Notes: a model not told the origin generated them from the sequence alone. DNA of 64,000 bases from Bradyrhizobium australiense (GCF_013114825.1 NZ_JAAVLX010000001.1:1-64000), one strand, 5' to 3'; shown: positions 19,268 through 31,859, counted from the stretch's first letter. Program-made: numbers and translations.

Positions 19268-20239
19268 TCAGCCGCGTCTGCCATGGCCCGAAGGCCGGGT
19301 GAGACGCAGCCGGCGATGGGTGCGGGGCAGAAACTGCCTGCCCTTGGCGCTGAGGAAATCGAGCATCGCCTGTGCCGGCGGCAGCAAGACCTTGTCCTTG
19401 CGCGCAAGCGCGAACCACTGCCGCACGATCGGCAGGCCATCGACGTCGAGGGTGACCAGGCGCCGTTCGTCGAGTTCGGTCGCAACCGTGTGCGCAGAGA
19501 GGAAGGCGATGCCGAGGCCCGCGATCACCGCCTGCTTGATGGTCTCGTTGCTGCTCATGGCAAGGCCGATCTTGGGGCGGATGCCCGACGTCTCGAACAA
19601 TTGCTCCATCAGCCCGCGCGTCCCCGATCCCGGCTCGCGAGTCAGGAAGGTCTCGCCGGCGAGCTCGCGCGGCGCGATGCGGGATTTTCGCGCCAGGCGA
19701 TGCGCGGTTGGGGCGATGATGACGTGGGGATGATCGCCGATCAGGTGGACGTTCATGTCGATGTCGGCGGGCGGGCGGCCCATGATCGCGAAGTCCAGAT
19801 CGTAGCCGCGTAGCGCCTCGCCAACCTCCTGGCGGTTACCGATCGAGAGCGTGATCTCGACGTTCGGATAGAGCTTCGAAAATCCGGAGATCATGAACGG
19901 CACGAAATATTTCGCGGTCGAGACCGCACCGATCGAGATGCGGCCCGCGGTCTTGCCCGCCATCATCTCCAACGTGGTCTCGCAGTCGGTGATCGCCGCC
20001 TCGATGCGGTCGGCGAGCGCCAATACTTCGCGCCCGGCATCCGTCAGCAGCATGCCGTCGCCGGTGCGCTGGATCAGCGGCAATCCTGCGACCGCCTGCA
20101 GGTTGCGCAGCTGCAGTGTTACCGCGGGCTGGGTCAGGTATAGCTGCTTCGACGCCGCGGTCACCGATCGGTGCTTCTGCACGGCGGCCAGCGCGCGCAA
20201 TTGGCGGATGGTCAATTCGCGCACCAATCGCCCGGCCAT
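19268..20239 (-). CDS. cbbR: LysR-family regulator CbbR of the Calvin-cycle operon
   Basis: 323 residues from MAGRLVRELT (20239); the GGGAG site is 7 bp from this ATG and too close to the one 6 bp upstream. The N-terminal helix-turn-helix (RQLRALAAVQKHRSVTAASKQL, then LTQPAVTLQLRNLQ) is followed by a LysR substrate-binding domain containing VSTAKYFVPFMISGF and GSGTRGLMEQLFE. The sequence and the divergent position next to cbbF identify CbbR, which activates the cbb operon in response to metabolites such as RuBP or PEP. The upstream frame runs on for about 200 codons antisense to cbbF without coding character. Confidence 0.94.
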   Translation of the reverse strand: MAGRLVRELTIRQLRALAAVQKHRSVTAASKQLYLTQPAVTLQLRNLQAVAGLPLIQRTGDGMLLTDAGREVLALADRIEAAITDCETTLEMMAGKTAGRISIGAVSTAKYFVPFMISGFSKLYPNVEITLSIGNRQEVGEALRGYDLDFAIMGRPPADIDMNVHLIGDHPHVIIAPTAHRLARKSRIAPRELAGETFLTREPGSGTRGLMEQLFETSGIRPKIGLAMSSNETIKQAVIAGLGIAFLSAHTVATELDERRLVTLDVDGLPIVRQWFALARKDKVLLPPAQAMLDFLSAKGRQFLPRTHRRLRLTRPSGHGRRG

Positions 20240-20264
20240 GGGCATTCTCCCACTATAAAAAAAA

Positions 20265-20310
20265 CTTTGCTTAGGCCAAAGATAACAAAATTTCCCTAAT
20301 TCGGCAAATT
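20265..20310. promoter_or_regulatory. Probable CbbR binding region between cbbR and cbbF
   Basis: The 148-bp divergent spacer contains an inverted repeat CTTTG-N7-CAAAG at 20265-20281, and a second, AT-rich one, AATTT-N12-AAATT, at 20289-20310. LysR regulators bind a recognition site and an adjacent activation site, and two close dyads of this size fit. The spacing to cbbF (78 bp from the second dyad) leaves room for a promoter. Assignment is by position and symmetry only. Confidence 0.6.
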
Positions 20311-20387
20311 GAGGTTGCTTAAGAGCGCGGATCGCCAAACTCGGCGGATGCTGCGACAGCGCCGAGAGAGCGCATCGGGAGGCGGCC

Positions 20388-21425
20388 ATGGACGGACGCG
20401 TGACGCTGCGTTCACATCTCAAGCAATCGACTGCGCACATCCCGCATGGCGCGGCAGTCGGTGCGGTGATCGAGGCCATTGCCGCCGCTGCAATCGAACT
20501 CGCGGCGCTGATTGCGGATGGGCCGCTCGCGGGCGTCACCGGACAGGACGGTGGCATCAATTCCGACGGCGACCGGCAGAAGGACATCGATATCGTCGCC
20601 GACGAAATGATGCGGCATGCGCTGCGCGGTGCGCCGGTGGCGGCGGTCCTCTCCGAGGAAGCGGCGCTGCCGGAAACCTTCCGGCCCGAAGCGTACCTGT
20701 GTGTTGCGATCGATCCGCTCGACGGATCGGCCAATCTCGAAAACAACATCTCGATGGGCACTATCTTTTCGATCCGCCCGAGAGGCAACGACATCCTTTC
20801 GACCTTCTTTGAGCCCGGCACGGCGCAGTGCGCGGCGGGATTCATCGTCTACGGTCCGCAAACCACGCTCGTTCTCGCGCTCAACGCGCGCGTCGATATC
20901 TTCATTCTCGACAGGCGCGCGCTGGAGTTTCTGCTGATCCGGCAGGCCGTGCAGATCGCATGCGATACGCCGGAGTTCGCGATCAACGCGTCCAATCGCC
21001 GGCACTGGCATGGTCCCGTTCGCGCCTACATCGATGAATGTCTCGCAGGTACCAGCGGTGGCGGTGAGGCGGATTTCAACATGCGCTGGATCGGCTCGCT
21101 GGTTGCGGAATCGCTGCGCATTCTGGCGCGCGGCGGCGTGTTTCTTTATCCGGCCGATGCCCGCCCCAGCTATCGCGAAGGGAGACTTCGCCTGCTGTAC
21201 GAAGCTCATCCGATGGCGCTGGTAATGGAATGGGCGGGCGGCGCGGCCTCGACCGGGCGGCGGCGAATTCTGGAATTGGGCGCGAAAACGCCGCACCAGC
21301 GGGTGCCGCTGATCATGGGTTCGGTGCGTGGCGTGCGCGACATCGCTGCCATTCATGAAAGGACCCAACCGATGTTCGACAACAACGATGCGCCGCTGTT
21401 TGCGCGGCGCGGCCTGTTCCGCTGA
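20388..21425 (+). CDS. cbbF: Class I fructose-1,6-bisphosphatase
   Basis: 345 residues, GGGAGG ribosome-binding site. Metal and substrate motifs of class I FBPases are present: DGGINSDGDRQKDID near residue 60, VLSEEAA near 90 and the signature DPLDGSANLENNISMGT near 108-124, plus a late EWAGGAASTGRRRILEL. It hydrolyses fructose-1,6- (and in this pathway perhaps sedoheptulose-1,7-) bisphosphate for RuBP regeneration. First gene of cbbFPTALSX and divergent from cbbR. A 508-codon open frame on the opposite strand is a shadow. Confidence 0.96.
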   Translation: MDGRVTLRSHLKQSTAHIPHGAAVGAVIEAIAAAAIELAALIADGPLAGVTGQDGGINSDGDRQKDIDIVADEMMRHALRGAPVAAVLSEEAALPETFRPEAYLCVAIDPLDGSANLENNISMGTIFSIRPRGNDILSTFFEPGTAQCAAGFIVYGPQTTLVLALNARVDIFILDRRALEFLLIRQAVQIACDTPEFAINASNRRHWHGPVRAYIDECLAGTSGGGEADFNMRWIGSLVAESLRILARGGVFLYPADARPSYREGRLRLLYEAHPMALVMEWAGGAASTGRRRILELGAKTPHQRVPLIMGSVRGVRDIAAIHERTQPMFDNNDAPLFARRGLFR

Positions 21426-21434
21426 CGGGGCATC

Positions 21435-22313
21435 ATGATGTCGCGGGCTCATCCCATCATATCGATCACGGGTTCCTCTGGCGCCGGCACGACGTCGGTG
21501 AAGAAGACGTTCGAGCAGATCTTCCGCCGCGAAAAGGTGGTTGCGGCCTACATCGAAGGCGACGCCTTCCATCGTTACAATCGTTTGGAGATGCGAACCA
21601 AAATGCTGGAGGAGGCCGAGCGCGGCAACAAGCATTTCAGCCATTTCAGCCCGGAAACCAACTTGTTCGAGGAGCTCGAAAAAGTATTTCGCGACTATGG
21701 TGAATCCGGCACCGGAATGACGCGCCATTACGTCCACGACGAAGAAGAGGCGAAGCTGTACGGCGCCAAACCCGGTACATTCACCGAATGGACCCAGTTG
21801 CCGGAGGGCTCCGACCTGCTGTTTTATGAAGGGTTGCACGGCGCTGTCGTGACCGACAAGGTCAACGTCGCGCAGCATGCCGATCTCAAGATCGGCGTCG
21901 TGCCGGTGATCAACCTGGAATGGATCCAGAAGCTGCATCGCGATCGTCGCGACCGCGGCTATACCGCCGAGGCGGTGACCGACACCATCCTGCGGCGAAT
22001 GCCTGATTACGTGAACTACATCTGTCCGCAGTTCGCCGAGACCGACATCAATTTCCAGCGCGTGCCGACCGTCGATACGTCGAACCCATTCATCGCGCGG
22101 TGGATCCCGACGCCGGATGAATCGATGGTGGTGATCCGTCTCAAGAATCCGCGCGGCATCGATTTTCCCTACCTGCTGTCAATGATTCCGCACAGCTTCA
22201 TGTCGCGCGCCAATTCGATCGTGATCCACGGGGCCAAGCTCGACCTGGCAATGCAGCTCATCCTCACCCCACTGATCCTGCAACTGATGGAACGCAAGAG
22301 GCGCACGATATGA
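21435..22313 (+). CDS. cbbP: Phosphoribulokinase
   Basis: 292 residues, the usual size of bacterial class I PRK. The P-loop [14 protein letters not shown] is at about residues 11-24; further on are [14 protein letters not shown] and [25 protein letters not shown]. It phosphorylates ribulose-5-phosphate to RuBP. Two adjacent ATGs (21435, 21438) precede SRAHPI. Its last bases overlap the ATG of cbbT by 4 bp. Confidence 0.96.
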   Translation: MMSRAHPIISITGSSGAGTTSVKKTFEQIFRREKVVAAYIEGDAFHRYNRLEMRTKMLEEAERGNKHFSHFSPETNLFEELEKVFRDYGESGTGMTRHYVHDEEEAKLYGAKPGTFTEWTQLPEGSDLLFYEGLHGAVVTDKVNVAQHADLKIGVVPVINLEWIQKLHRDRRDRGYTAEAVTDTILRRMPDYVNYICPQFAETDINFQRVPTVDTSNPFIARWIPTPDESMVVIRLKNPRGIDFPYLLSMIPHSFMSRANSIVIHGAKLDLAMQLILTPLILQLMERKRRTI

Positions 22314-24346
22314 ACGCTCCCGCTCTGTCCCGCATGGCCAGCCGTCCGGATCTGTCACACGCAGATATGGCCAACGCGATCCGTTTCCTGGCGATCGACG
22401 CCGTTGAGAAGGCCAAGTCCGGACATCCCGGCATGCCGATGGGCATGGCTGACGTCGCGACCGTGCTGTTTTCGCGCTTCCTCAAATTCGATCCCACGGA
22501 CCCAGCGTGGCCGGATCGCGACCGTTTCGTGCTGTCGGCCGGCCATGGCTCGATGCTGCTGTATGCGCTTCTGCACCTGACGGGGTACGAAGGGATGACG
22601 CTGGACGAACTCATGGCCTTCCGGCAGTGGGCGTCGAAGACACCGGGACACCCCGAATATGGCCATACGGCCGGCGTCGAGACGACCACGGGACCTCTCG
22701 GGCAGGGCATTGCCACGGCCGTCGGAATGGCGCTGGCCGAGCGGCTGATGAACGCTCGCTTCGGTGACGACTGCGTCGATCATTTCACCTACGTCATCGC
22801 GGGTGACGGCTGCCTGATGGAGGGCATCAGCCACGAGGCGATCTCGCTGGCCGGGCATCTCAGGCTCAACCGCCTGATCGTGCTGTTCGATGACAACGAA
22901 ATCTCGATCGATGGGGCCACGTCACTGTCATGCTCGGATGATCAGCTCGCACGGTTCAAGGCCGTGGGCTGGTCGGCCAGCCGAATTAACGGCCACGATC
23001 CCGAAGCAATCGCGGCCGCGATCGAGCGGGCGCGCAACAGCGACCGGCCGTCGCTGATTGCCTGCCGCACGATCATCGGCTTCGGCGCGCCGAACCGTCA
23101 GGGAACCGAGAAAGTCCATGGTGCGCCCTTGGGTGGGGAAGAAGCCGCCAAAACGCGCGATGCGCTGAACTGGCAGCACGCGCCGTTCGATATCCCGGAA
23201 GCCGTGCTCGCGCAGTGGCGCCAGGCCGGCCGCCGCGGACATGCCGCGCGCCGCTGCTGGATCGAGCGGACCAGGCGCCTGAGTTCTGATTGCCGATCGC
23301 CATTTCACGATGCGCTGAATCGCAACCTGCCGTGCAGCTATGCGGAAGCCATGACAAGGCTGCGCGATGACTTCGCGGCCGAGCGGCCGAATATTGCCAC
23401 CCGGCAGGCGTCGCAGCGCGTGATTGATGCTGTCGCCGAGGCGCTGCCCAATCTGCTCGGCGGCTCGGCGGACCTGACGCATTCCAACCTGACGCTCGCC
23501 AAGGCCCAGCGGCCGGTACAGCCCGGCTCGTTTGCAGGCAGCTATATTCACTATGGCGTCCGAGAGCACGCCATGGCGGCGGCAATGAACGGCATCGCGC
23601 TGCATGGCGGCTTCATCCCGTATGGTGGTACGTTCCTTAGCTTCGCCGATTACAGCCGTCCGGCGATCCGGCTGGCGGCGCTGATGAACGTTCGCGTTAT
23701 CCATGTGATGACGCACGACTCCATCGGGCTGGGAGAGGATGGTCCCACCCATCAGCCGGTCGAACATTTGGCATCGCTTCGGGCGATCCCGAATCTGCTG
23801 GTCTTTCGACCGGGCGACGCCATCGAGACCGCCGAGGCCTGGGATTGCGCGTTGCGGGCGCAGGCCAGTCCGTCGGTGCTGTGTCTGTCGCGGCAAGCGC
23901 TGCCTGCCTTCCGTAAGAGCGGTGGCGACAATTTGGTCGCGCGTGGCGCCTATGTCGCCGTTGAGCCGGGGGGCGGACGCGATGTCACGCTGATCGCGAC
24001 CGGATCGGAGGTCTCGATCGCTATCGAGGCTGCGAAAACACTCGCAAAGGATAATGTCCGCGCGGCCGTCGTTTCGGCCCCGTGCTTCGAGCTGTTTCGT
24101 CAGCAGCCGCGCGAGTACCGGGCGGAGGTTCTTGGAGACGCCCCGCGGATTGGGGTCGAAGCTGCGGTCGAGGGCGACTGGGCGCGCTGGCTCGGCGACG
24201 GCGGCGAATTTGTCGGGATGACCGGCTTCGGCGCATCAGCGCCGGCGGAAACGCTCTATCGCGAATTCGGCATTACCGCTGATGCCGTCGCAACAGCAGC
24301 CATGCGCTGCATCGCGCGATCAAGAATGACGGCAACCTGGGCATGA
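22310..24346 (+). CDS. cbbT: Transketolase
   Basis: 678 residues. Thiamine diphosphate and metal motif [18 protein letters not shown] near residue 163-180, substrate histidines in [10 protein letters not shown] and [12 protein letters not shown], and the pyrimidine domain [28 protein letters not shown] linker between the PP and Pyr domains (about residues 305-345: [19 protein letters not shown]) is unusually arginine-rich compared with its neighbours, but the frame stays open and both domains are complete. It transfers two-carbon units in RuBP regeneration. Start overlaps cbbP by ATGA. Confidence 0.95.
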   Translation: MNAPALSRMASRPDLSHADMANAIRFLAIDAVEKAKSGHPGMPMGMADVATVLFSRFLKFDPTDPAWPDRDRFVLSAGHGSMLLYALLHLTGYEGMTLDELMAFRQWASKTPGHPEYGHTAGVETTTGPLGQGIATAVGMALAERLMNARFGDDCVDHFTYVIAGDGCLMEGISHEAISLAGHLRLNRLIVLFDDNEISIDGATSLSCSDDQLARFKAVGWSASRINGHDPEAIAAAIERARNSDRPSLIACRTIIGFGAPNRQGTEKVHGAPLGGEEAAKTRDALNWQHAPFDIPEAVLAQWRQAGRRGHAARRCWIERTRRLSSDCRSPFHDALNRNLPCSYAEAMTRLRDDFAAERPNIATRQASQRVIDAVAEALPNLLGGSADLTHSNLTLAKAQRPVQPGSFAGSYIHYGVREHAMAAAMNGIALHGGFIPYGGTFLSFADYSRPAIRLAALMNVRVIHVMTHDSIGLGEDGPTHQPVEHLASLRAIPNLLVFRPGDAIETAEAWDCALRAQASPSVLCLSRQALPAFRKSGGDNLVARGAYVAVEPGGGRDVTLIATGSEVSIAIEAAKTLAKDNVRAAVVSAPCFELFRQQPREYRAEVLGDAPRIGVEAAVEGDWARWLGDGGEFVGMTGFGASAPAETLYREFGITADAVATAAMRCIARSRMTATWA

Positions 24347-24377
24347 CGGTCACGAGAACAATGACACGGAGGCTACG

Positions 24378-26979
<2,602 letters not shown>

Positions 26980-26991
26980 GGAGCGGAAATC

Positions 26992-27411
26992 ATGCGCATT
27001 ACCCAAGGCTGCTTCTCGTTTCTGCCCGATCTCACCGACGAGCAGATCTCCCGCCAAGTCCAGTATTGCCTGGAGAATGGCTGGGCGGTGAACATCGAAT
27101 TCACCGACGATCCGCACCCCCGCAACAATCTCTGGGAAATGTGGGGGCTGCCGATGTTCGATCTCCGCGACGCTGCCGGCGTGATGATGGAGCTGAACCA
27201 GTGCCGCAAGGTGTATGGCGATCGCTATATCCGGCTGTCGGCGTTCGATTCCAGTCACGGCTGGGAATCGGTACGGCTGTCCTTCATCGTCAACCGACCG
27301 AAGGATGAACCCGGCTTCCGGCTCGAGCGGCATGAAGTTTCCGGCCGAAACATCCGCTATACGACCAAATCATACGCCGCCGACCGTCCGGAGGGCCGGC
27401 GCTACGGTTAG
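26992..27411 (+). CDS. cbbS: Ribulose-bisphosphate carboxylase small subunit, red type
   Basis: 139 residues, 12 bp after cbbL. Typical opening [19 protein letters not shown], the [24 protein letters not shown] region without the plant-type insertion, and the C-terminal extension ([13 protein letters not shown]) seen in red-type small subunits, which forms a beta-barrel in the holoenzyme. Eight copies cap the L8 core. Confidence 0.96.
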   Translation: MRITQGCFSFLPDLTDEQISRQVQYCLENGWAVNIEFTDDPHPRNNLWEMWGLPMFDLRDAAGVMMELNQCRKVYGDRYIRLSAFDSSHGWESVRLSFIVNRPKDEPGFRLERHEVSGRNIRYTTKSYAADRPEGRRYG

Positions 27412-27542
27412 ACAACTGGTTCGGTCCGACAGACGAGTTCTCCCTGATCGTGCCTTTCGTCTGCCGGATGCACTGCTCCGTCGCTGTGGAAGCGGCGGCG
27501 GAGTTTTTTAGACTGCGCACGCATCGAGCTGAGGTTTGCCAG

Positions 27543-28457
27543 ATGGACATGGATACCGCCGACATGACAGACACGGTCAACCTCCGCGAGGAGCTCGAAG
27601 CCGTCGGCATCGAAGAAATTCTCACGCAGCTCGATCGCGAGCTGATCGGGCTGACTCCTGTCAAGACCCGTATTCGCGAAATCGCATCGCTGTTGCTGAT
27701 CGAACGTATCCGCAAGCGCCTGAATCTGACGTCGGAGGTGCCGACATTGCACATGTCGTTCACCGGCAATCCCGGCACCGGCAAGACCACGGTGGCGCTG
27801 CGGATCGCCAGCATTCTTCACAGGCTCGGTTTCGTGCGTCGTGGCCAGGTGGTGTCGGTTACCCGCGATGAGCTGGTTGGGCAGTATATCGGCCACACCG
27901 CGCCCAAGACCAAGGAGGTGCTGAAGAAGGCGATGGGCGGCGTGCTTTTCATCGATGAGGCTTATTATCTCCACCGGCCGGACAACGAACGCGATTACGG
28001 CCAGGAAGCGATCGAGATCCTGTTGCAAGTGATGGAATCCCAGCGCGAGGATCTGGTGGTGATCCTCGCCGGTTACGGCGATCGAATGGATAAATTCTTC
28101 GCCAGCAATCCCGGCTTCCGCTCCCGCATTGCCCATCACATCGATTTTCCGGACTATTCCGAGCCTGAATTGCTTGCCATCGCCGAGCTGATGCTGCGCG
28201 ACATGAACTACAAATTCAGCGCCGACGCGCGTCAGGCGTTCATCCGCTACATCGCGCTCCGCAGGACCCAGCCGCTGTTCTCCAACGCGCGCTCTATCCG
28301 AAACGCGCTCGACCGCATGCGCCTGCGCCAAGCCAATCGTCTTGTCGCCGATCTCGATCGTGTGCTGACGGCCGACGACATCATGTCGTTGGAGGCATCG
28401 GATGTACTTGCCAGCCGGGTCTTTCTGAAAGAAAGGCCGATCGCTAGCTCCGCGTGA
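27543..28457 (+). CDS. cbbX: RuBisCO activase CbbX (AAA+ ATPase)
   Basis: 304 residues from [11 protein letters not shown] (27543); the upstream 31 codons lack a ribosome-binding site. AAA+ motifs: Walker [11 protein letters not shown] near residue 75, Walker [12 protein letters not shown] near 135, sensor region [14 protein letters not shown] and arginine finger in [18 protein letters not shown]. CbbX hexamers pull the C-terminus of red-type CbbL to release inhibitory sugar phosphates. Last recognisable cbb gene; cbbE, which often follows, is not present, and a tRNA remnant lies 200 bp downstream. Confidence 0.95.
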   Translation: MDMDTADMTDTVNLREELEAVGIEEILTQLDRELIGLTPVKTRIREIASLLLIERIRKRLNLTSEVPTLHMSFTGNPGTGKTTVALRIASILHRLGFVRRGQVVSVTRDELVGQYIGHTAPKTKEVLKKAMGGVLFIDEAYYLHRPDNERDYGQEAIEILLQVMESQREDLVVILAGYGDRMDKFFASNPGFRSRIAHHIDFPDYSEPELLAIAELMLRDMNYKFSADARQAFIRYIALRRTQPLFSNARSIRNALDRMRLRQANRLVADLDRVLTADDIMSLEASDVLASRVFLKERPIASSA

Positions 28458-28529
28458 AGCGAGATCGCACGGTCAAATCGCAGGAACAGGGGTGTGGCGG
28501 GATCAACAACGCGCCTCGCCGGAGCGGCA

Positions 28530-28546
28530 CGGAACGCATCGTTCCG
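28530..28546 (+). terminator. Hairpin after cbbX
   Basis: Perfect 7-bp stem CGGAACG-CAT-CGTTCCG, 72 bp after the cbbX stop, in a GC-rich spacer that also contains a short direct repeat (GTTCCGGTGCGG at 28541 and 28555). No T-tract follows, so termination is suggested by position only. Confidence 0.45.
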
Positions 28547-28640
28547 GTGCGGCGTTCCGGTGCGGTGATCCGGCGTGGCTTGCCGAGCCCTAGCTCGCGC
28601 GCCGCACAGCCCGCCTTCGCCAATGGGGCTCCGGCGCGGC

Positions 28641-28669
28641 AGCCTTCACTCGCTTCGCGAGCGAAGGCT
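28641..28669. repeat. 29-bp palindromic intergenic element, copy 1
   Basis: AGCCTTC-A-CTCGC-TTC-GCGAG-C-GAAGGCT forms a near-perfect hairpin and abuts the tRNA remnant. A similar 29-bp palindrome occurs at 37708-37736, and a TTGCCGAGCC-N-TAGCTCGC stretch related to it occurs at 28580-28598 and 37702-37719. This resembles a dispersed intergenic palindromic repeat of rhizobial genomes. Confidence 0.6.
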
Positions 28670-28715
28670 GGTGGGCCCGGCAGGACTCGAACCTACAACC
28701 AGACCGTCATCAGCG
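28668..28715 (-). other. Remnant of the 3' half of a CAT-anticodon tRNA gene, copy 1
   Basis: On the minus strand this reads an anticodon-arm-like CCG-CTGATGA-CGG, variable loop, T-arm (GTAGG-TTCGAGT-CCTGC) and the acceptor 3' strand with encoded CCA. The D-arm and 5' acceptor strand are absent, so it is not a functional tRNA gene. The preserved part matches what I recall of rhizobial tRNAs with CAT anticodon (Ile2/Met type), with GAT in the anticodon position here. A 39-bp copy with two mismatches lies at 37489-37527. Such 3'-half repeats are typical attachment-site scars of tyrosine integrases. Confidence 0.75.
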
Positions 28716-28798
28716 GGAAGATAGAGGTCAGTTTCGCTGATTTTTCTGTGGTTTCGGTCGATTTCGGCCGCGTTCATTGCGCTTTGTCGAGGCCGTTC

Positions 28799-28819
28799 CT
28801 GGTGCGAAACTGGTGCGGC
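28799..28819. repeat. 21-bp direct repeat, copy 1
   Basis: CTGGTGCGAAACTGGTGCGGC occurs here and again exactly at 31839-31859. The two copies enclose the DUF4403 and lipase genes (3,040 bp repeat to repeat). The sequence itself contains TGGTGCG twice, 11 bp apart. Confidence 0.85.
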
Positions 28820-29125
28820 AATACGCAGGGTTGCAAGGCCATCGTTTTGCATCATTTGTCATGTCTCTTGCGAGACGTCAGGCGTTCACCGTGAAGTTGG
28901 CTTGAGGTTCTAGAGCTCGTGGGCCGGATCCGCCCAACACTTGCGAAAACGAATACAGAATGGAGGTAACTCGATCTCGGGATCTCGGGAGCTGCCAGCT
29001 TGCCGAGCCGGATCGCGAAGCAGCTTCCGCCTTTCGTGCGCCCTTTACGTAGAGTGCCGTTGTTGCTCGCGAGCGCACTGAGTACCGACTGTGGTTCTGG
29101 TTTTTCCTGAAGCTGGAGCACTAGA

Positions 29126-30574
29126 ATGATCCATCCATCACGCACATATCAGCCGGAATATGATTCGATTGCGAATAGATCACGCATGGGCATAGCCGGC
29201 CTGGCCGCGCTCGCTCTTGGGGCGTTCCCGTCGATCGCGTTCGGGGCCGATAAGCCGGCGCTGAGCCCGGACGCAGCAACGCCACTCATTACGGCTTCGC
29301 GGATCTCTGCGACGGTCGAGTTCGGGCTGCCGGCTCTCGCTGCGGCGATCGAGCGGGATATTCCAAAGCGGCTTGCCACCATCGACGAGCGCGTCAACTG
29401 CGTTCATCGTCGTGTTTTCATCTTCCGCGTCAACGCCAATTGCGACGTCTGGGGTTTCGTCGACCGGACCAGCCCGGTCTCGCTGTATGGCCGGGGCGAC
29501 CGCGTCTTCGGAGCGGTCTCCATACATGGCGCCGCCGAAGGCCAGGGAGCCAATCGTTTCACGGCGCGCATTCGCGGCGAGACCGAGGCGCGCGCCACCA
29601 TCGAGGTTGAAGCGCGCCCTGAGCTGCGGCGGGATGGATCGCTACAGCTGAACATCAGCGACTCGTTCCACTGGAGCGAACATCCCTACCTTCACGTGCT
29701 CGGCCGCGAGTTTGACCTTGCGCCCTATGTCGAGCCCAACATCCGGACGCAGCTGGGCCGCATCCGGTCGCGGGCGCTGGCGGCGGCGCGCGCGCTCAAC
29801 CTGCACGGCAAGGCTGAGACGGCGTGGCGTCACGCGTTTGAACCCATCAAACTCGCGGAGGATCCGCCGGTTTGGCTGCAGCTGACCCCGCAGAGCGCGG
29901 CTTTCGGGGGCGTCCGCGCCAATGCCAAGTTATTGTGGGGATCGCTTGAACTTAGCGGCTCCGCCGAAACCGTGATCGGGCAGCAGCCGCCAGCTGTCAC
30001 GGCGACGGCCCTGCCGCCGCTCGGCACCGCGGTGGCCGAGCCGGGCACCTTCGATGTCATTCTTCCCGTCCGCATCAACTACGACGCGCTCAAGGACAAG
30101 ATAAGTCAGGCGATCGCAGCCGTGCCGGCGCAGGACACATCCGTGCGCGAGGTTCAGGTTTATCCGTCGTCGGGTAAACTCGTGATCGGCCTGCGCATCG
30201 CAAAGAGCTCGGACGCCGATTCCAACGCGGGCCAATGGACCTATTTCTCCACCACGCCAAAAGTCGATACTAACAACAAGACCGTCGGCCTCTCCGAAAT
30301 CGACCTGACAACTTCATCAGACGACAGCCAGATTGCATCTGCCGTGCAACAGCTCGCGGCGCAATTGAAGAATGTCGCTAATCTCGACTACGGCATCTCA
30401 TACCAGAACCTGCTCATGGCGGCGAACGAACGCCTGACCCGCCCGCTGAAGGACGGCTTTCGCATGGAGGGCCGCCTCGACTCGGCAAGGCTCGAAAAGG
30501 TGCAGTTGCTGCGCGAAGGCATCCTGATTGCCGTTCATGCCAGCGGCGGTCTGAAGATACTTTACGGACTCTAA
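29126..30574 (+). CDS. DUF4403-family exported protein
   Basis: 482 residues. A hydrophobic segment at about 22-40 (MGIAGLAALALGAFPSIAFGA) looks like a signal peptide; translation may start at M1 or at the internal ATG near codon 21. The body matches the DUF4403 pattern: alternating beta-rich segments with PELRRDGSLQLN, WLQLTPQSAAFGG and LPPLGTAVAEPGTFDVILPVRINYDAL. These proteins have a tubular lipid-binding-like fold and unknown function. It is followed within a few bases by the lipase-like gene, so the two are probably co-transcribed, and both lie between the 21-bp direct repeats. Confidence 0.75.
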   Translation: MIHPSRTYQPEYDSIANRSRMGIAGLAALALGAFPSIAFGADKPALSPDAATPLITASRISATVEFGLPALAAAIERDIPKRLATIDERVNCVHRRVFIFRVNANCDVWGFVDRTSPVSLYGRGDRVFGAVSIHGAAEGQGANRFTARIRGETEARATIEVEARPELRRDGSLQLNISDSFHWSEHPYLHVLGREFDLAPYVEPNIRTQLGRIRSRALAAARALNLHGKAETAWRHAFEPIKLAEDPPVWLQLTPQSAAFGGVRANAKLLWGSLELSGSAETVIGQQPPAVTATALPPLGTAVAEPGTFDVILPVRINYDALKDKISQAIAAVPAQDTSVREVQVYPSSGKLVIGLRIAKSSDADSNAGQWTYFSTTPKVDTNNKTVGLSEIDLTTSSDDSQIASAVQQLAAQLKNVANLDYGISYQNLLMAANERLTRPLKDGFRMEGRLDSARLEKVQLLREGILIAVHASGGLKILYGL

Positions 30575-30590
30575 GCACGTGAGCTGGACC

Positions 30591-31787
30591 ATGCGATACT
30601 TCAATTCCGTTGACCGCTGGCGGCGCAAATGGATGCCGAATGCGCTCGTCGCCGTGGCTGTCCTTGGCTTGGCGGGAATAGCGTCGGCCCAGACGGCATT
30701 TTATGATGCGCCGGAATCGTTGCTCGCCGGCGCTCCGGGCACCTTGGTGCGGCAGGAGCCGATGGACGGGGCTCCGCTCGGCGCCTCCACCTATCGCGTG
30801 CTATATCGGTCGACGGGGCTGAACGGCCGGCCGATCTTTGTATCCGGCGTCGTCATTGTTCCGCAAGGCGCGCCCCCGCCCGGCGGTCGTCCGATCGTTG
30901 CTTGGGCACATCCTACATCGGGCATCGTCCCGCGTTGCGCGCCGTCGCTCGCCATTTTTCTGTTTCAGCAGATCCAGGGCCTTCGCTCGATGATCTCCCG
31001 TGGCTTCGTCGTGGCGGCGACCGATTATCCGGGGCTCGGCACGCCGGGCCCGCATCCTTATCTGGTTGGTGAGAGCGAAGGTCGCGCCGTGATCGACATC
31101 GTGCGCGCGGCACGCTCCCTTCCCCGCGCAGGCGAGGGCAGGGGCTTCACGGTGTGGGGACATTCGCAAGGCGGGCAAGCCGCACTCTTCGCTGGGATGA
31201 TAGCGAACGCCTACGCCCCTGAGCTGAGGCTTCTTGGCGTCGCTGCGGCGGCGCCGGCAACGGACCTCGCGACGCTGATGAGCGACGATATCAACTCGAT
31301 CGGCGGCAAGAACATCACGGCGATGACGCTATGGTCGTGGCACCGCGTCTACGGAGCCGTCATCGACAACGTCGTCGATCCGCGCGCGATGCCCGCGATC
31401 GACAGGCTGGCGCGAGAATGCATCGAAGGGCCTTTCGATCTGATCGTCAGGCAGAGAACAGAGAGGCCGCTCGAGCAATATTTCCTGACCGTGCAAGACC
31501 CCGCCAAGACAGAACCTTGGCGCTCGCTTCTCGAACAGAACAGCACAGGCGTGCTCTCCCCTGAGATCCCCATCTTTCTTGCCCAGGGGACCAATGACCA
31601 GATCATCCGGCCCGCGGTTACCCAGGCCTACATGGACAAGCTTTGCAAGGCTGGCAGCAAGGTCAGGATGGTCACCCTGTCCGGTATTGGCCACGGACGC
31701 GCCGCGCAAGCGAGCACGATGGCGGCGGTGAACTGGCTGACTGATCGTTTTGCCGGGAAAGTACCTCCGGACGACTGCGTCAGATAG
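30591..31787 (+). CDS. Exported alpha/beta hydrolase, secretory-lipase family
   Basis: 398 residues from the ATG at 30591; a GTG 12 bp earlier (5 bp after the previous stop) is the alternative start. The signal peptide ends near AGIASA-QTAFYD. The nucleophile elbow is GHSQGGQAALF near residue 190; the catalytic Asp is probably in LAQGTNDQIIRP and the His in SGIGHGRAAQA. The arrangement matches the secretory lipase (LIP) family, esterases that attack lipids or other esters outside the cytoplasm. It pairs with the DUF4403 gene. Confidence 0.85.
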   Translation: MRYFNSVDRWRRKWMPNALVAVAVLGLAGIASAQTAFYDAPESLLAGAPGTLVRQEPMDGAPLGASTYRVLYRSTGLNGRPIFVSGVVIVPQGAPPPGGRPIVAWAHPTSGIVPRCAPSLAIFLFQQIQGLRSMISRGFVVAATDYPGLGTPGPHPYLVGESEGRAVIDIVRAARSLPRAGEGRGFTVWGHSQGGQAALFAGMIANAYAPELRLLGVAAAAPATDLATLMSDDINSIGGKNITAMTLWSWHRVYGAVIDNVVDPRAMPAIDRLARECIEGPFDLIVRQRTERPLEQYFLTVQDPAKTEPWRSLLEQNSTGVLSPEIPIFLAQGTNDQIIRPAVTQAYMDKLCKAGSKVRMVTLSGIGHGRAAQASTMAAVNWLTDRFAGKVPPDDCVR

Positions 31788-31838
31788 GAGCTACGAGGAA
31801 ACGGCGATCTGCTCGATGCGCATAGACAGCTTCACGTT

Positions 31839-31859
31839 CTGGTGCGAAACTGGTGCGGC
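31839..31859. repeat. 21-bp direct repeat, copy 2
   Basis: Exact second copy of the sequence at 28799-28819, 52 bp after the lipase stop and 43 bp before the 3' end of the convergent SIS-domain gene. Confidence 0.85.

Noticed and set aside
20412..21938. 508-codon minus-strand frame across cbbF and cbbP
   Set aside because: Both plus-strand genes are unmistakable with all catalytic motifs; the opposite frame is open only because of GC-rich third positions.
28668..28740. Complete tRNA gene on the minus strand
   Set aside because: Only the T-arm, variable loop and 3' acceptor strand are recognisable; no D-arm or matching 5' acceptor strand is present here or at 37489.
28454..28894. Plus-strand frame of 146 codons starting inside the end of cbbX
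   Set aside because: It crosses a palindromic repeat, the tRNA remnant and one 21-bp repeat copy, so it is not protein-coding.
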